Below are positions 25,086 to 36,620 of a stretch of DNA of 64,000 nt, one piece after another. How positions within the stretch are numbered: the first letter of the stretch is position 1; every line of letters begins with the position of its first letter. The notes under the pieces are model-generated. The model was not told the DNA's origin. It saw only the letters and a list, made by a program, of their open reading frames with translations, and did not search any database. The translations under genes and the position numbers were made by a program. Source of the stretch: Annona cherimola (Eukaryota > Streptophyta > Magnoliopsida > Magnoliales > Annonaceae); the NCBI GenBank assembly GCA_030490835.1, contig CM059974.1, forward strand, positions 8,191,501-8,255,500, written 5' to 3'.

Positions 25086-25400
25086 TAAATTATGGTACAT
25101 TGGCTCAAAACGAGCCTTGCAATCGCTTAAATATATTAATATTTACATAATTATTTATTCATATATAAATTATATCTTAGATAATTTATATGTTGAAAAT
25201 TTTAAATTATTATTTACATTGAACTACTTTATTACGTTGATTTCATACTATTTTCAGATGGAGCTTATACACATATTCAATTTGGATGAAAATTGGTATA
25301 TTGATAAAATAATGAATTTTAATTGCAATAGATGGAGTAGATTATAATTTTATGATCATATCGACCTCATTTTGAGTCAAATGTATCATAGCTATGGTAC
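25086..25400 (-). repeat. Solo copy of the GTGCAGCTTCACTGCAC MITE family, reverse orientation
   Basis: The order of blocks (TTTATTCATATATAAATT, then TTATTACGTTGATTT, then ATGGAGTAGATTATAATTTT) is the reverse complement of the units arrayed at 51.25-53.21 kb. Its termini are weak. A 112-codon open frame that overlaps it is a by-product of the repeat and was not called. Confidence 0.55.
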
Positions 25401-26285
25401 ATATAAATGTATATAATCAAAATTCTCTAAGATAACTTTTGTAAATAGATAGGTCTAAATGAACAATTAAATCAAACAAACAAATCAGACTGAGCAGTCG
25501 TTTGTTGAGCTCCCATCATGAGCCGCGGAATGAAACCATGTGTCCTTGATGCACTAGTATTAATAGCATATCAAAAAATGAATGCTTTTAACAACTAGAG
25601 TTTTATTAGGCATATCAAGCATTGTCATCTTTTATTGATCGTATAACCTTCAATAGTATTTAAACAATGATAAGACCCTTGTCTCCACACATTTCCCTTA
25701 GACTAAGGAGCATTCCTTCTTGTCTTCTCCTCCAACCTTTCTATAAATAGTTCTCTTGTCTGTTTAAGAAACAATGAAAAAAGATCAATTGATTAGCTCT
25801 TGACATGTCGTCCTCCTCTAAGTTAGGGGCAAGGATGATACTTCTACATCTTGTTTGAAAAAAGGTTCAAAGTATTCACCACAATCTCTATTCAGTCACA
25901 TGACAAAGTGACAAACTTCAATTATCTCTTCAAGGGAAGGGTTCGAGTGGGTACTTCCTAGACCCATCAATGAGTTGCAATGCCCTCCTTCACTTAATCA
26001 TATAGCTATGTTCCGTCATGTGTTGATCCATGGTGGCTACACACTAAAGGAGTGGTTTGTTTCAACTTTCAATCTTTTGTAGGTTGTTAAATGACTTATA
26101 GTAGTCATGTTTCATCATCATATGACAATTATATTAATAGAGTTGCCGAGTGTGTCAAGCTTGGTCACTGATGGGTAACGATTACCAATGTGGTGACTTA
26201 ACTTTTTGATACGCGAGGTGATAAGAGCGTGAGGAGATAAGATAGAGGCTTGACACTTATCTTCAACAATGATACAACCTATTTC
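25401..26285. other. Intergenic, nothing recognised
   Basis: Moderately complex sequence without coding motifs, transposon ends or RNA genes that I can recognise. Confidence 0.35.
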
Positions 26286-26289
26286 ACAT

Positions 26290-26552
26290 ATCTTTAATTT
26301 TTAGGTGATATGAACAATTTTATTTTTTCATGGGAAGTAATAAAAAAATTTTAGTATAATTTTTTTTAAAATAGTAGAAAATGATATGATATATTAGGGT
26401 AATCATAAAAGTAAAGAAAATAAAGTTAAAATAGAAAGATTAGATATAGTAATTATATAAGAAGAAATAAAATAATTAAAAATATGATAGTTATGAAGAG
26501 TTAAAGGTTTATTTTAAAAAAAATTTGGATAAACAAACACCCCCATAATTTC
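26290..26552. repeat. MITE-like unit, AAAACTTTT family
   Basis: Contains the family blocks ATATTAGGGTAATCATAAA, AAAGTTAAAATAGAAAGA and AATTAAAAATATGATAGTT. Matches units at 20.3 and 39.4 kb. Non-coding. Confidence 0.4.
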
Positions 26553-27235
26553 CTATACTTCGATCATTTCTTTGTGCCTATTGGTTGGTTTTTTACTAGA
26601 CTTTCTAATATACCACTCCAAAAGGACTTTATTGCATTCTTTTGTTGTTATTTTCCATTTTCTTTTGTTCATTTCCAATTAAAAAACCAACCACACAGCT
26701 GGTAAGAAATACAGCTTTCAACATACCAACAGATATTGCTGTTCAACTCGACTGCTAGGGGCGAAAATTGTCAAAGCCCCCGTAAGGCTTCAAACCATGC
26801 TGGCGTCCTTGCGTACGTGAAAGCATGTCTCCCGTGGAGCAGTTGTCACCCAATTAGAAACTCTAGTCTTATATTTAATATTGTAGGAAAACTGTAAGAG
26901 TTGATTTCTAAAAAATGTGTAAGCCTTCGTGGGCTTAATGTATAATAATTATTAGATGGAAAATAAGATATTGTATTTTAAAAAAACAAATATTGAATGT
27001 TCACGTTTTGCATGATTGGCATTCCATATGGATCGATAGAGGTTTACACAGCATGCATGCAGACAGTGGACGACCACAACCACCATCATATCCGTCCTTG
27101 CAATAGAAAATTCAACCGTACTCGATGCTTGTAATGCACAACTCGAGAGAGAATTTAACCGTCGCAACTCGCACAGAATCGCAGAGATCGATGGACGAAG
27201 AACCTCACATTGGATTTGGGGTTTTTGCGCTTCAA
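26553..27235. other. Intergenic, nothing recognised
   Basis: No convincing gene. Short frames at 26952-27260 have no recognisable motifs. Confidence 0.35.
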
Positions 27236-27242
27236 CACCTAA

Positions 27243-27502
27243 GGAGTCGTTTGTTAACATATGAGTACGGGAATCATGATTTTCCCATGGTATTTAGTTT
27301 CTCAAGACTAATTATTACTTCATTAATCATACTATTTTCCCCACGTTTATCCCTATTTTCCAATCATTTTCCCTACCAATTATATACAACAAATCTATTT
27401 ATTCCAACTATACATCTATCATTTCCTATCAATCACACATTTATCAAAATATTCTTTTTTTCATTTCCCACAATTTTATACATTACCAAACATCCTCTTT
27501 TC
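27243..27502. mobile_element. MITE, GTTTGGTAATGTGTG family
   Basis: Starts near TCGTTTGTTAACATATGAG, followed by GGGAATCATGATTTTCCC. Ends with TTTTATACATTACCAAAC, the complement-like partner of the start. The same order occurs at 40752-41020 and, inverted, at 59040-59310. Non-coding. Confidence 0.5.
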
Positions 27503-27690
27503 CCACAATTTTTCACATTACAAATGTCCCCCAAGTTTTGCACATTTGCACTTTTCGAGGAGCATCTCTCAAATGCCACGAATCACACCCCCCCCTTCCC
27601 ATAATTTTTCACATTACTAAACGTCCCCTAAGTTTTGCACATTTGCACTTTTCGAGGAGCATCTCTCAAATGCCACGAATCAACCCCCCC
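27503..27690. repeat. Tandem duplication with a period of about 97 bp
   Basis: A unit containing GTTTTGCACATTTGCAC and CGAGGAGCATCTCTCAA occurs twice. The first G of the shared block is at 27535 and then 27632, a spacing of 97 bases. Each unit ends in a C-run (8 and 17 C), the longer at 27683-27699. The near identity suggests a recent event. Confidence 0.8.
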
Positions 27691-27699
27691 CCCCCCCCC

Positions 27700-29020
27700 A
27701 AAACAACCAACGGAGCGTGGGGACATCTAACGTGGCGCACGGAACCGCGTCCGCTACTGATAACAGCGATTCCTCGCAGCTTAGAGACGGATGCGTGAAG
27801 ACAAAAGATGTAGAGGCAAGCGATGAAAGCGCAGCTTCCATTTTCTGCACGCACTTGGCTGCTACTTCACCACCACTTACGCCTCACTCATCGCCCCCCA
27901 CCTGAAACAGTTGCACGGCAACAACCACCGTCCAAACCCTACCACGTGGAAACCTAGACAGTCCTCTCTGGAGGACACGATCAACATCCGTCGCAATTTC
28001 CAGAATTTGGACGGGGATGTGATTCCGACAAAGTTGTGGTGAACGCGCCCAAATATATAAAAAAGGCAAAAGTGCAGTCTCCGGTCCCCGGTTTCCGATC
28101 CTTGTGGCATAATCCGAAGTCAACTAAATCCACTTTGCGACTACGTTTTAAAAGCCAAAAACAATCATTAGCTATTAAACCAGTTTCTCATGCTTCGTTA
28201 TCAAAACAAAAAATATCTTCCAAGCGTCGGATGCTAACGCGATCCCCAACCATTCGTCGTCTAGGTCCCGCTGCGGATGGCTCCTGGGAATTTGAATCAA
28301 AGTTTGGAAAAAGGGTCTAAAACGATTAACATGACCAAAGCCACTGGCAACGCAGATCAATCTGGATTAACGATTAGTAAGTGGCCAGAAAATAAAAATA
28401 AAAATAAAAACAAAAAATAGAAACAAACAGCGATCCACGAACAGAAAGAAGTTCTAAAAAAATCCACAAAACCTGGCGGTGAGTGGTTCAGACCACCCAA
28501 ATGACGTACGATGTGCCAACCATACTAGTGGCAGCAGCCATGGAAACATCCACCAACCCGGCCCACGTGCGAACTCGCGGCACGAGTCGGACGGCTCACC
28601 TTGCGGAAATCAAGCAGACGGACGCCCGCAGATTAAGAGGTACAACAGCTGAAACAAGGACGAACGAATTTGCATCCAAAAGAGTGCCCAAATTACATTC
28701 CAGCTAGTGGAGGATGTTGTCATGTCAGCAGCCGCTGAAAGTCCTCCGGCGAATCTCAGCCGTCGGAGGCACTTCTAGGCCTGATGTCCCCAATCATCAT
28801 GGTCAATACAAGGAATTAAGAAAGAAGAACTGATCCAAACAAGCTCTTCTTCCTTCCCTCCTTCCCTTCTACCGACTAAAATCACTTCTTTCCTTTTCCT
28901 CTCTCTGCCTAAAGGTTTAAAAACGATTTAAAAAAAAACTCAAAAATTAAAAAATTAAGGGAGAAAGATCAGAAAGAGGGAGATAATTATTTTTTTTTTT
29001 CAATTTTTTGGAGGAAGGAA
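27700..29020. other. Less AT-rich region downstream of the ZHD gene, no gene recognised
   Basis: GC content is visibly higher than in the neighbouring repeats, and several overlapping short frames exist on both strands (for example 28036-28320). None shows family motifs. The part next to 29020 should be the 3' UTR of the minus-strand ZHD gene. Confidence 0.4.
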
Positions 29021-29728
29021 TTAGACAGCTATGGATGTCGGGGGATCTTTCTTCCCTAGGGTGTTCTTGTTGTTGTGCATCCAGACCTTTAGCACGTGCC
29101 GCTTCACACCGACCTCCATGCAGAATTGCTCGAGTGCCACGTCATCGTGCTTCTGTATCCTCCACCCCAGCTTCTCCGCAAACGCCAGCATCTTCTCCTT
29201 CTGCTCCTGCGTGAACTTGGTCCGGAACCTCTTCCTACTCGACCCTTGCCCTTCCACCACCCTGTCCTCGGGTGTCTCCGACCGCCGGCTCTGGTTCACC
29301 TGCATCTGGTGGTGCATCTGCTGCTGGTGGTGCGCCCGCAGATCGACGGCCGGAACCATCTGCGGGTGGACGGAAGGGAAGGCAGCGGCGGCCATCTTCT
29401 TATCCCACGGCGCATTGTAGAGGACGATGGGGTGGTGGTGGGGTTGGAGTATGGGGTGATCTGCACACCCGGGGTGCTCCTTCCGGTGGAAGTTACGGTG
29501 GCATCCACAGGCGGCGCATTTCAGCGGCTCCTCCCCGCCGGCCATGAACTCACCGCAGCCGTCGTTAGCGAGGCCGCCCATGGAGGCGGCATGGTTGCGG
29601 AGGCACTCGCGGTAGCGGATCTTCCCCGGTCTGGCGACCGGCTCGGCCGGTTTAGGCGAGTCGGAATCGGTATCGGCTCGGCCGCTGCTGCTGCTGATTT
29701 GGCCGTAAGGCACCATGCTTAAATCCAT
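29021..29728 (-). CDS. Zinc-finger homeodomain (ZHD) transcription factor
   Basis: 235-aa intronless gene, typical of the plant ZF-HD family. Residues about 36-87 form the ZF-HD dimerisation domain, with [33 protein letters not shown] and the conserved Cys/His pattern. Residues about 163-226 form the atypical homeodomain, with [26 protein letters not shown] and the recognition helix [19 protein letters not shown] His/Gln-rich linker (residues 91-145) joins them. These proteins bind DNA in the nucleus as homo- or heterodimers and regulate development and stress responses. The frame stays open upstream to an ATG at 29914, but the start at 29728 (MDLSMVPYG) is preferred because family proteins begin close to the zinc finger and the upstream residues are low complexity. 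The stop is TAA at 29023-29021. The family is certain; the exact subgroup is not. Confidence 0.95.
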   Translation of the reverse strand: MDLSMVPYGQISSSSGRADTDSDSPKPAEPVARPGKIRYRECLRNHAASMGGLANDGCGEFMAGGEEPLKCAACGCHRNFHRKEHPGCADHPILQPHHHPIVLYNAPWDKKMAAAAFPSVHPQMVPAVDLRAHHQQQMHHQMQVNQSRRSETPEDRVVEGQGSSRKRFRTKFTQEQKEKMLAFAEKLGWRIQKHDDVALEQFCMEVGVKRHVLKVWMHNNKNTLGKKDPPTSIAV

Positions 29729-30050
29729 TTTCTTCGCTTTTCTCCTCCTTGCTTTTCTCACTCTCACCCACCCCCCCACAACCACACGCGATCTCTCCGT
29801 GTCTCTCTCTCTCTCTCTCAACGAGACGCTAAAACCCAAAATCTCATAATTTTTTTTTTTTTTAGCTTCCTGTTTTTCCCCCGCTTTTATGGCGTTCCTC
29901 CATCCCATCTGCAAAATGAGGAATTAGGGGGTCTTTAGGATTTTTAGGGTCGGTTGTAATTATTACTCGGTGCAGGGGTTTTTCATAGTGAGGACTGCTG
30001 CAGTGCACTGCAGCCCACGAAGGGAATGGATGCACGCACCACCGGTACAC
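29729..30050 (-). promoter_or_regulatory. ZHD leader and promoter-proximal region with a (GA)n tract
   Basis: Upstream of the ZHD ATG the minus strand carries a GAGAGA tract (CT repeat on the plus strand at about 29799-29819) and an A-run at 29852-29864. GA-repeat tracts are common in plant 5' UTRs and attract BBR/BPC-type proteins. The transcription start cannot be fixed from sequence. Confidence 0.45.
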
Positions 30051-30308
30051 CTGGGACTGTGGATGGTGTGGACACTGGGTGGGGTTGTATCAGTAAGGGA
30101 GTGTTCCACACAAATGATATGAAATTCTTGAATTGAATTTATATTATCATTTTCAGTATAGTTTTTTAATTTTTAATACAGTTTAATTTATTCTTAATAT
30201 AATTTTACTTATTCTCAATACATATTATTATATTCTCGTCTCAACATAATATAGATCCGATCTAAAAATAATGTGAGTGAGCATTTGGCGATGAGTAGGC
30301 ATCAGGAT

Positions 30309-31388
30309 TAGGGGTGTAATTGGGCGGGTTGAGTCCGAACTCGGCCCGCCGAACCCAATTTTTTACACTATTAGAACTCGCTTTTCTACAATCCGAAACC
30401 GATGAACCCGATTTGTAAATACGATAGGGTTAGGGTTCGAGTAAACCCGAAGAACCCAAGCCCGATTTCTATTATATATATTATAAAATATATTTTATAT
30501 ATAATATTTGAACGATATTTCTTTATATTTTTGTATTTTATATTATTTATATTTATAAATACATATTTGACATATTGTAATTATATTATAAATAAAGTAT
30601 ATTATTTTCATTTATGTTTATCTTTTATTTCTATAATCTTCTTCATTTATCTTGTTTTTTATATTAAAATTTTCTAAAGATATTCTTTATAAATGAATGA
30701 TTTTATTAGCCCGGGCTAAGCAAATGTTTCACTTAGTCTACTTCGAAAAACTCATTTATAACAATTTTTTTATTTTTTTCAAACACTTATTTATCTAAGT
30801 GTATTTAACATATAAAATAAGTTTTACGATTTTTAGATATGTGTATATATTTTTTTTAGATTCTTAAAGATGATGGTATTTTAAATACATATATATACAA
30901 ATGTTTAAAAAAAATTTAAAAATATATACACATATCCAAAAATCGTAAAACTTAGTTTATATGTTAAATACACTTACATAAACAAGTGTATGAAGAGAAA
31001 AACAAAAAAAATTATTGTAAATGAGTTTTTTGAGGTGGGCTGAGTGGGACATTTACTTAGGGCGGGCTAACAGGATCATTCTTCTTTTTTATATTGTTAT
31101 ATTTTTTAAAAATATGTGGTTTGACCGTATATTATTATATTTACTTATATAATTTGTTATTATTGGACATTTATATAAAATTTTAAACATATTACTCTTA
31201 AATAAAATGTAAATTTATCAACCTAAATTGTAATCCGAAATCCAATCTTAACCCGATTTTCAAAAATAGAGTTAGAGTTTAGGTTTTATACATAGCGTTA
31301 TGGTTAGGGTTAGGATTGATATTTTATAAATAGATTTAGAGTTAAAATTGAGATAAATCCGAATTTCATTAGCTCCGGTTTCACCCTA
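30309..31388. mobile_element. Non-autonomous hAT-type element with a nested MITE
   Basis: Begins TAGGGGTGTAATTGGGCGGG and ends TTTCACCCTA. The flanks ATCAGGAT (30301-30308) and ATAAGGAC (31389-31396) are diverged 8-bp duplications. The uninterrupted sister repeat carries a single ATCTGGAC (31523-31530) at the matching place. The interior is AT-rich and has CCCGAACCC and GGTTAGGGTTAGG blocks near the ends. A Mutator-like MITE (30692-31084) sits inside. A diverged copy lies at about 63105-63596. Confidence 0.8.
30692..31084. mobile_element. Foldback MITE, TTAGCCCGGGCTAA type, nested in the hAT element
   Basis: 393 bp. The left palindrome is TTAGCCCGGGCTAA and the right end is degenerate (GGGCGGGCTAACAGGATC). 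Flanks TTCTTTATA (30683-30691) and TTTTTTATA (31085-31093) match 8/9, a 9-bp target duplication. Arms match the copy at 21190-21591. Confidence 0.82.
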
Positions 31389-31814
31389 ATAAGGACGGCG
31401 AGTGATTAGAACGGAAACGGTAACGTTAGATAATTACACGGACACGATGTCACGACGGACGAGGTAAAACCGTAAAAGATGCAATAGCCATCACGCCCTT
31501 AAGCATTTGACGGCGAGCAGGCATCTGGACGGCGAGTGATTAGAACGGAACACGGATACGATGTCACGACGGACGAGGCAAAGGTGCAATAGCCATCAAA
31601 ATCAGAGACAGCTGGATGGACAAACTTGTCAGAGATTGGTTGGATGAATCTTAACCATCGGCTTCTTTGCACTGGCTTTTTTCTCGGTGGAAGAACAAAT
31701 CCGTAGTTATCCGGCAGTAAATTTAAGGTCGTTAACCGCCCATTTTGTTTGATGCGTGTAGATTCTACCGGCTACATCATCGTTTTCTCTCCGCACCTTC
31801 TAATGCGGTTGAAG

Positions 31815-32112
31815 GATGTTTTGGGTTACACACAAAATATGTCAATAAAAATTTTTCAATCAAAAATTTTTCACTTTCCATAACTATCTTATTTTTTAAT
31901 TATTTTTTCACATTTTTCTATATAAACAACTCTACTTTTCAATCATTTCCACACAAATACTCATACAACTACCCTATCTATTTTAACTTTATTCTTTTTA
32001 CACCTCATTATTACCCCTATCATATCACATCATTTTCTATCAACATGACAACTTCTATTCTGAAAAGTTTTCATCAAAAAGTTTTACCTCCAACCAAACA
32101 TACCCTAAATTT
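31815..32112. mobile_element. MITE, GGTTACACACAAAA family
   Basis: About 295 bp from TTTTGGGTTACACACAAAA to CTCCAACCAAACATACCC. A second copy in the same orientation at 58612-58912 is nearly identical over its whole length. The ends are imperfect inverted repeats (GGGTGTGTTTGGTT on both sides in the better copy). Non-coding; the 125-codon frame across it is accidental. Confidence 0.6.
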
Positions 32113-33784
32113 TATTATCTAACAATTTCATTTTTTTTACTTATATTTTTTATCCTTATTGCCTAGTCCCTATAAAAACCTATTTTTAATTTTATTTTAA
32201 TTACCATCCCTGCAATGTTACCATGTACCCTTCTTTTTCCCACCATTTCTGTACAACTTTATCACCTCTGTTTGCCCTTTTGGAACTTCCAACTTGAGGC
32301 AACGAAAGGAGACACGATCACACGGCACGAGAGGTGGGAAAATGAATAAATGCCGAGATGTTCGCCTTTGTATTTATTTTTGAGTGCGTCGGGATGACAG
32401 CGTTTGTCGTTTCGGTTAAAATCGAAAAGGAGACAAATGAAGAGCCATGAAAAGAAAAGATTACCCTTAATACACGTGATCTTAATCGCAAATTAAAAAT
32501 GTAAAAGCATGCAATTTTTTTTATTAAATTACAACTACTTCGAATTTTTTTAATACAAAAACAGATAATAGTAATGGCGGTTACATTTTAAAACTAAAAA
32601 AAGTAGCTTTTTCCCACGAATAAATGTTTATTTGGTAACAAATTAAAAAAGGAGGGGGATTATGAGAACAATACTGAAGAATGAGAAAATAATATAATAT
32701 AATAGGAATAATAATTATTTGCGGGCAGCAGAATAAAATTTTACTTTATCCTAAATATCTTTTAATATAATTTAATATATTAGCTACCTCTTAATCAGAT
32801 TTCTTATTCTTCCATAAAACATCACGTCTTATTCTTATCTTTATATTTTAATCATTTTTCTTATCACTTTTATACAAATGTCATTTTATTCTATTTTTAT
32901 TCTCTTTCACTCCTAACCATTACCCATGTTATACCAATCATCACGCTTTTTAAAAAAAAATATATTTTTTACAAAAAAAATCTTCCTTTCTTTACGCTTT
33001 ACTAAGTGCACTCTAATGATAAAGACAACAAAGATACAATGGATGATATGAAAAAGGTGTGAACAAATTCTTAAAATTTAAAGATAAAAATAAAAAATAA
33101 TTGGTAGTTATTTCAATCAAATCAAGAAATGAATAATAGAACAATCGGGCAACTATTTGGTTGGTGAAAGTGTCTGGCCTTCTAGCAAGTCTAGAGATCC
33201 CTTAGGGGCGACTCTTGTTGGGAGCTTTGGTTTCCTCATTTATTCGAGTGGTGTTTGTTCCCCAAAAAGTAGATATGTAGAGCTTATTGTTTCCCTTCAT
33301 AAATGGTAAGAACGTCTTATTAGCTATATTATAACAGATATTGAGATGGTTATAAATATGCACGATAAATAAAAAATAAATGAATAGCAAAAGGTGAAAA
33401 AGTTTCTTCAAAGTGAAAATGCTAGGATGCATGGAAGGGAAAGTCTACACCGCTCCGAAAATTAAAATCCTATGGATTATTTGACTATTGGAAGTCATGT
33501 TTAGTTAAAAATGTATGTTACAAAAAATTCATAGGTCCATTCACTAAATGTAGTATAATATAACAATATTTACCTAAAAAATGTAACAATATTTACCTAA
33601 AAATGCAGTAATACTATATACAATTATTTAACCATGTACAAATATTTTTTTATACTGGGTAAAAGTTGAAATTATAACTTCAGAATTGGTATATGCAGAT
33701 TAAACTATTTTATTATATTAATCTTGTATCACTTTAAGATGCGCTTATGTACACATGTTTAAATAAAGCGACTTTAAATAGAGC
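32113..33784. other. Intergenic, AT-rich, nothing firm
   Basis: Long AT-rich stretch. The part 32690-32990 resembles other plant MITE interiors but has no readable ends. No gene recognised. Confidence 0.35.
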
Positions 33785-34090
33785 AATCCCCCCCATCCTT
33801 TTTTATATTTTCATAAACATACAAAGCTACATGTATTTAACCTGTAAATTAATTTTTACTATTTTTGAATATTTTTAAGTATTTTTTATTTTTAAACACA
33901 GTAGCATTTCGTAGCTTTATGAATTAGGAATCACTAAAAATGCCGCTGTATTTAAAAATAAAAAATACTTAAAAGCATTAAAAAATGATAAAACTTGATC
34001 TATAAATTGAATACATCAAACTCTACATGTTTATATAAAAAAAAATCAAACAAGTTGCAGGGGAGTCTCATGACGGGCCACATGGGATTA
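33785..34090. mobile_element. Diverged foldback MITE
   Basis: Arms with CATGTATTTAACCTGTAAA and the complement-like GATCTATAAATTGAATACAT. The centre is the pair GTAGCATTTCGTAGC and ACTAAAAATGCCGCTG. C-rich and G-rich blocks (CCCCCCC near 33788, GGGGAG near 34061) mark the ends. Target duplication unresolved. Confidence 0.5.
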
Positions 34091-35450
34091 CCCTTTAAAT
34101 ATTTTAAATATAACTCGTGGATGCATTTTGATGTCTTCATTGCGTTACTCATTACCAGGAGAATTCTTGTTAAAAAAATGGGAAGTAAATAAATATTAAA
34201 TTAGCATACATTTTTCAACTTCATGCATTTGTATGTTAAACATTTAAGTTTAGCTATTAGCACTTTAAAGATTGTAAAATTTAATTTTTAGAATTTTAGA
34301 CCCTCGACCATTATCGTGTTAATATCCATTGCATTTCAAACTCTCTAAATTTAAGTATTGACAATTTAAATCTTAAAATTTGTCATTTCATGTGCATTAT
34401 TTTATATACACTATTGGAGTATCAATTTAAACATTTGATAACTAATAATTTATATATTTTCATATTTACTCCTATAATATTAATTTACGAAAATATTTTT
34501 AACTATGACTTTTATTTTACAAATATTTTTATGAAATTTGTGCAAAAATAATATTAAACTCAAAAATTTCATTCAATTGCTTTAGTTATATTAAGCAGCG
34601 CGCGCGTACGGGCGGATTTACATCCCATACCATATTTTTTCATTTGTACCCTTATATTTTAATCGTTTTCCATACAAACTCCTTCTACCAAACTTATTTA
34701 TTTGAACTTTACCCCTATCATTTCCTGTCAATTACACAAATTTTAAGATATTTTATTTTCTATTTCTCACTATCCCGCACTTTTTTACCTTATCAAATGT
34801 TACCTAAAAATTGACAACAAATTAAGGATAGCTAATAAAATCTAAATCATAGTGGTATATAGTATAAACGATGATTCTTAAACAAGAATATTTTATTATA
34901 GAGTAAGAATTTATAAGCTATTTAACAACATCACATGAGTGCGGACACAAATCAAAATATGCATTTTTATAGCTTTGGCTCACGCGTGACTTTATAAGGT
35001 AGTCAATGAGAATTTTGCCAATTTTCTATTATTGTCCTTTTTTTCTTTTCTGGTTTACTTTTTTATTTTCACAAAATAAAATAAATCATCTTTTATATTA
35101 TTTTTGTTCATTTATTTACATGTTTTGATGAACCAAGTGTCTATATGGTGATAAGAAAATGGAGGGAAGGTATGTTGAAAAATAACCATAAATAATTTTT
35201 TGGTTTAGACTATTTAAAATGTACTAATATTACATGTGTATATTTGTGTGATAGTGATGATATACCTAAACTAATGATCTACTTGTGTACGTAAGATGAT
35301 GCACAGCGACAAACTTAGTTGTTTAAAATGTAAATATGTAAAAGCAGAAGGCTTAAAGTATAACAATATTTTACTCATTTTACAAAAATCTTAATAGTAT
35401 TTTTAATACAATAAGGGTTGAAGATCTAAAATACAAAAGACTAGATTTTA
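34091..35450. other. Intergenic, AT-rich
   Basis: No gene. A partial MITE of the GTTTGGTAATGTGTG type may lie at about 34615-34805 (ends with TTACCTTATCAAATGT). Nothing else recognised. Confidence 0.35.
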
Positions 35451-35461
35451 GATTTAAAATA

Positions 35462-35809
35462 TAGAATTGATGCTGTTAGCTTAAGATAAGTAATAGCCTA
35501 CTTAGCCCACCTAAAAAAATATATTTTAATTTTTTTTTTTGCTTTTTTCACACACTTATTGCATTGGTGTATTTAATATACAAACCAAAATTTACCTTTT
35601 TTGACATGTGTGCATATTTTTTAACATTTTTAAACACAAAGATATTTTAGCCATCTAAATATATGTGCATGTTAAGAAAGATAGAACTTAGTTTATATGT
35701 TAAATACATCTATATTAACAAATTTATTAAAAAATATAAAATTTATATGATTTTTTCAAGGTGAGTTAAGCAAGTTATTGCTTAACCCAGACTAACAGGA
35801 TCATTTATA
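35462..35809. mobile_element. Foldback MITE, TTAGCCCGGGCTAA type, older copy
   Basis: 348 bp. The terminal palindromes are decayed (TTAGCTTAAGATAA at left, TTAACCCAGACTAA at right). The subterminal ACTTAGCCCACCT and its partner are still clear. Flanks TTTAAAATA (35453-35461) and TTTAAAATG (35810-35818) match 8/9. Confidence 0.75.
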
Positions 35810-35818
35810 TTTAAAATG

Positions 35819-36230
35819 TAAAAAATAAAATATATTAAAAGGTTGAAAATAGTTAAAATACCATTTTGTTTAAATATATATATATATACACATATATCTA
35901 AAAAAAGTAAAATTTAGTTTATATGTTAAATATATCTACATTGACAAGTTTTAAAGGAAAAAATAAAAGATTTTAAATGAGTTTTTTGATAGGATCATTT
36001 CTCTTTTAAAAAATATTAAATGGTTAAAAATGGCTAAAACACCCTTATGATTAAAAATTATAAAAATATATACACATATTTAAAAATGGTGAAACTCGGT
36101 GTATATATTAAATATATCCATATTAAAAAGTTTATAGGAAAAATGACAAAAAAAAATTTTAAATAAAATTTTGAAGGTAAACTAGGCAAGCCATAACTTA
36201 GTTGAGGCTAATAGAATCATTTGCTTTAAA
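35819..36230. repeat. Two truncated right halves of the same foldback MITE
   Basis: Segments at about 35819-35998 and 36004-36230 each run from the central hairpin region through the right arm. They end in GATAGGATCATTT and GGCTAATAGAATCATTTG, like the right end of the complete copy at 35462-35809. No left ends are present, so the three right ends form a short row. Confidence 0.55.
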
Positions 36231-36620
36231 ATGTCACTAGTAAAAGTTAAATTCCTCCGTTTCACTCTAATTAACAACACGGGCCGAGCTCAAAAACCCC
36301 ACCGTGGATGTACAAAAGAACAGTAACGGACAGCGCGAGAGATACAATTTTTTTTTTCAAGAAGTCCCAAAACATTTGTTGACAACACAGTCCAGGAATG
36401 GTTTACTTTTTCTATGGAAGTCCACCCCATGGAAAAAAAGGTTATTGCACCAACGGTTTTACTACATCGATGTCTACTGTCGCTGGACCACGCGCGAGTA
36501 TAAGATCATGGTATCTCACGTTGCAGTATCCCACTGCACAGCATAGATGGGATGGACTACGGAAGGATAAAGATGCAGGGGGTGAACCGTCGCGGTAAAA
36601 ATGTAAAATTCGCTGGCGCT

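Larger units (their letters stand above)
30281..31603. repeat. Tandem duplication split by a hAT insertion
   Basis: Unit 1 is GCATTTGGCGATGAG... (30281-30308), interrupted by the element at 30309-31388, then continuing at 31389 with GGACGGCGAGTGATTAG through about 31498. Unit 2 (31503-31603) is the same sequence uninterrupted, including GGCATCTGGACGGCGAG. Both contain GATGTCACGACGGACGAGG and ATGCAATAGCCATCA-like ends. Confidence 0.8.

Noticed and set aside
25009..25347. 112-codon plus-strand open frame
   Set aside because: It overlaps a reverse copy of the arrayed MITE family and is AT-rich with no motifs; a by-product of the repeat.
28036..28320. 94-codon plus-strand frame near the ZHD gene
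   Set aside because: Basic composition and no family motif; overlapping frames on both strands are equally long.
29031..29722. Long antisense frames opposite the ZHD gene
   Set aside because: They follow the codon pattern of the ZHD frame on the other strand and have no domains of their own.
29729..29914. Upstream in-frame extension of the ZHD protein
   Set aside because: It starts MQMGWRNA and is low complexity (Lys/Arg/Glu-rich, encoded partly by the GA repeat). The family usually begins close to the MDLSM site.
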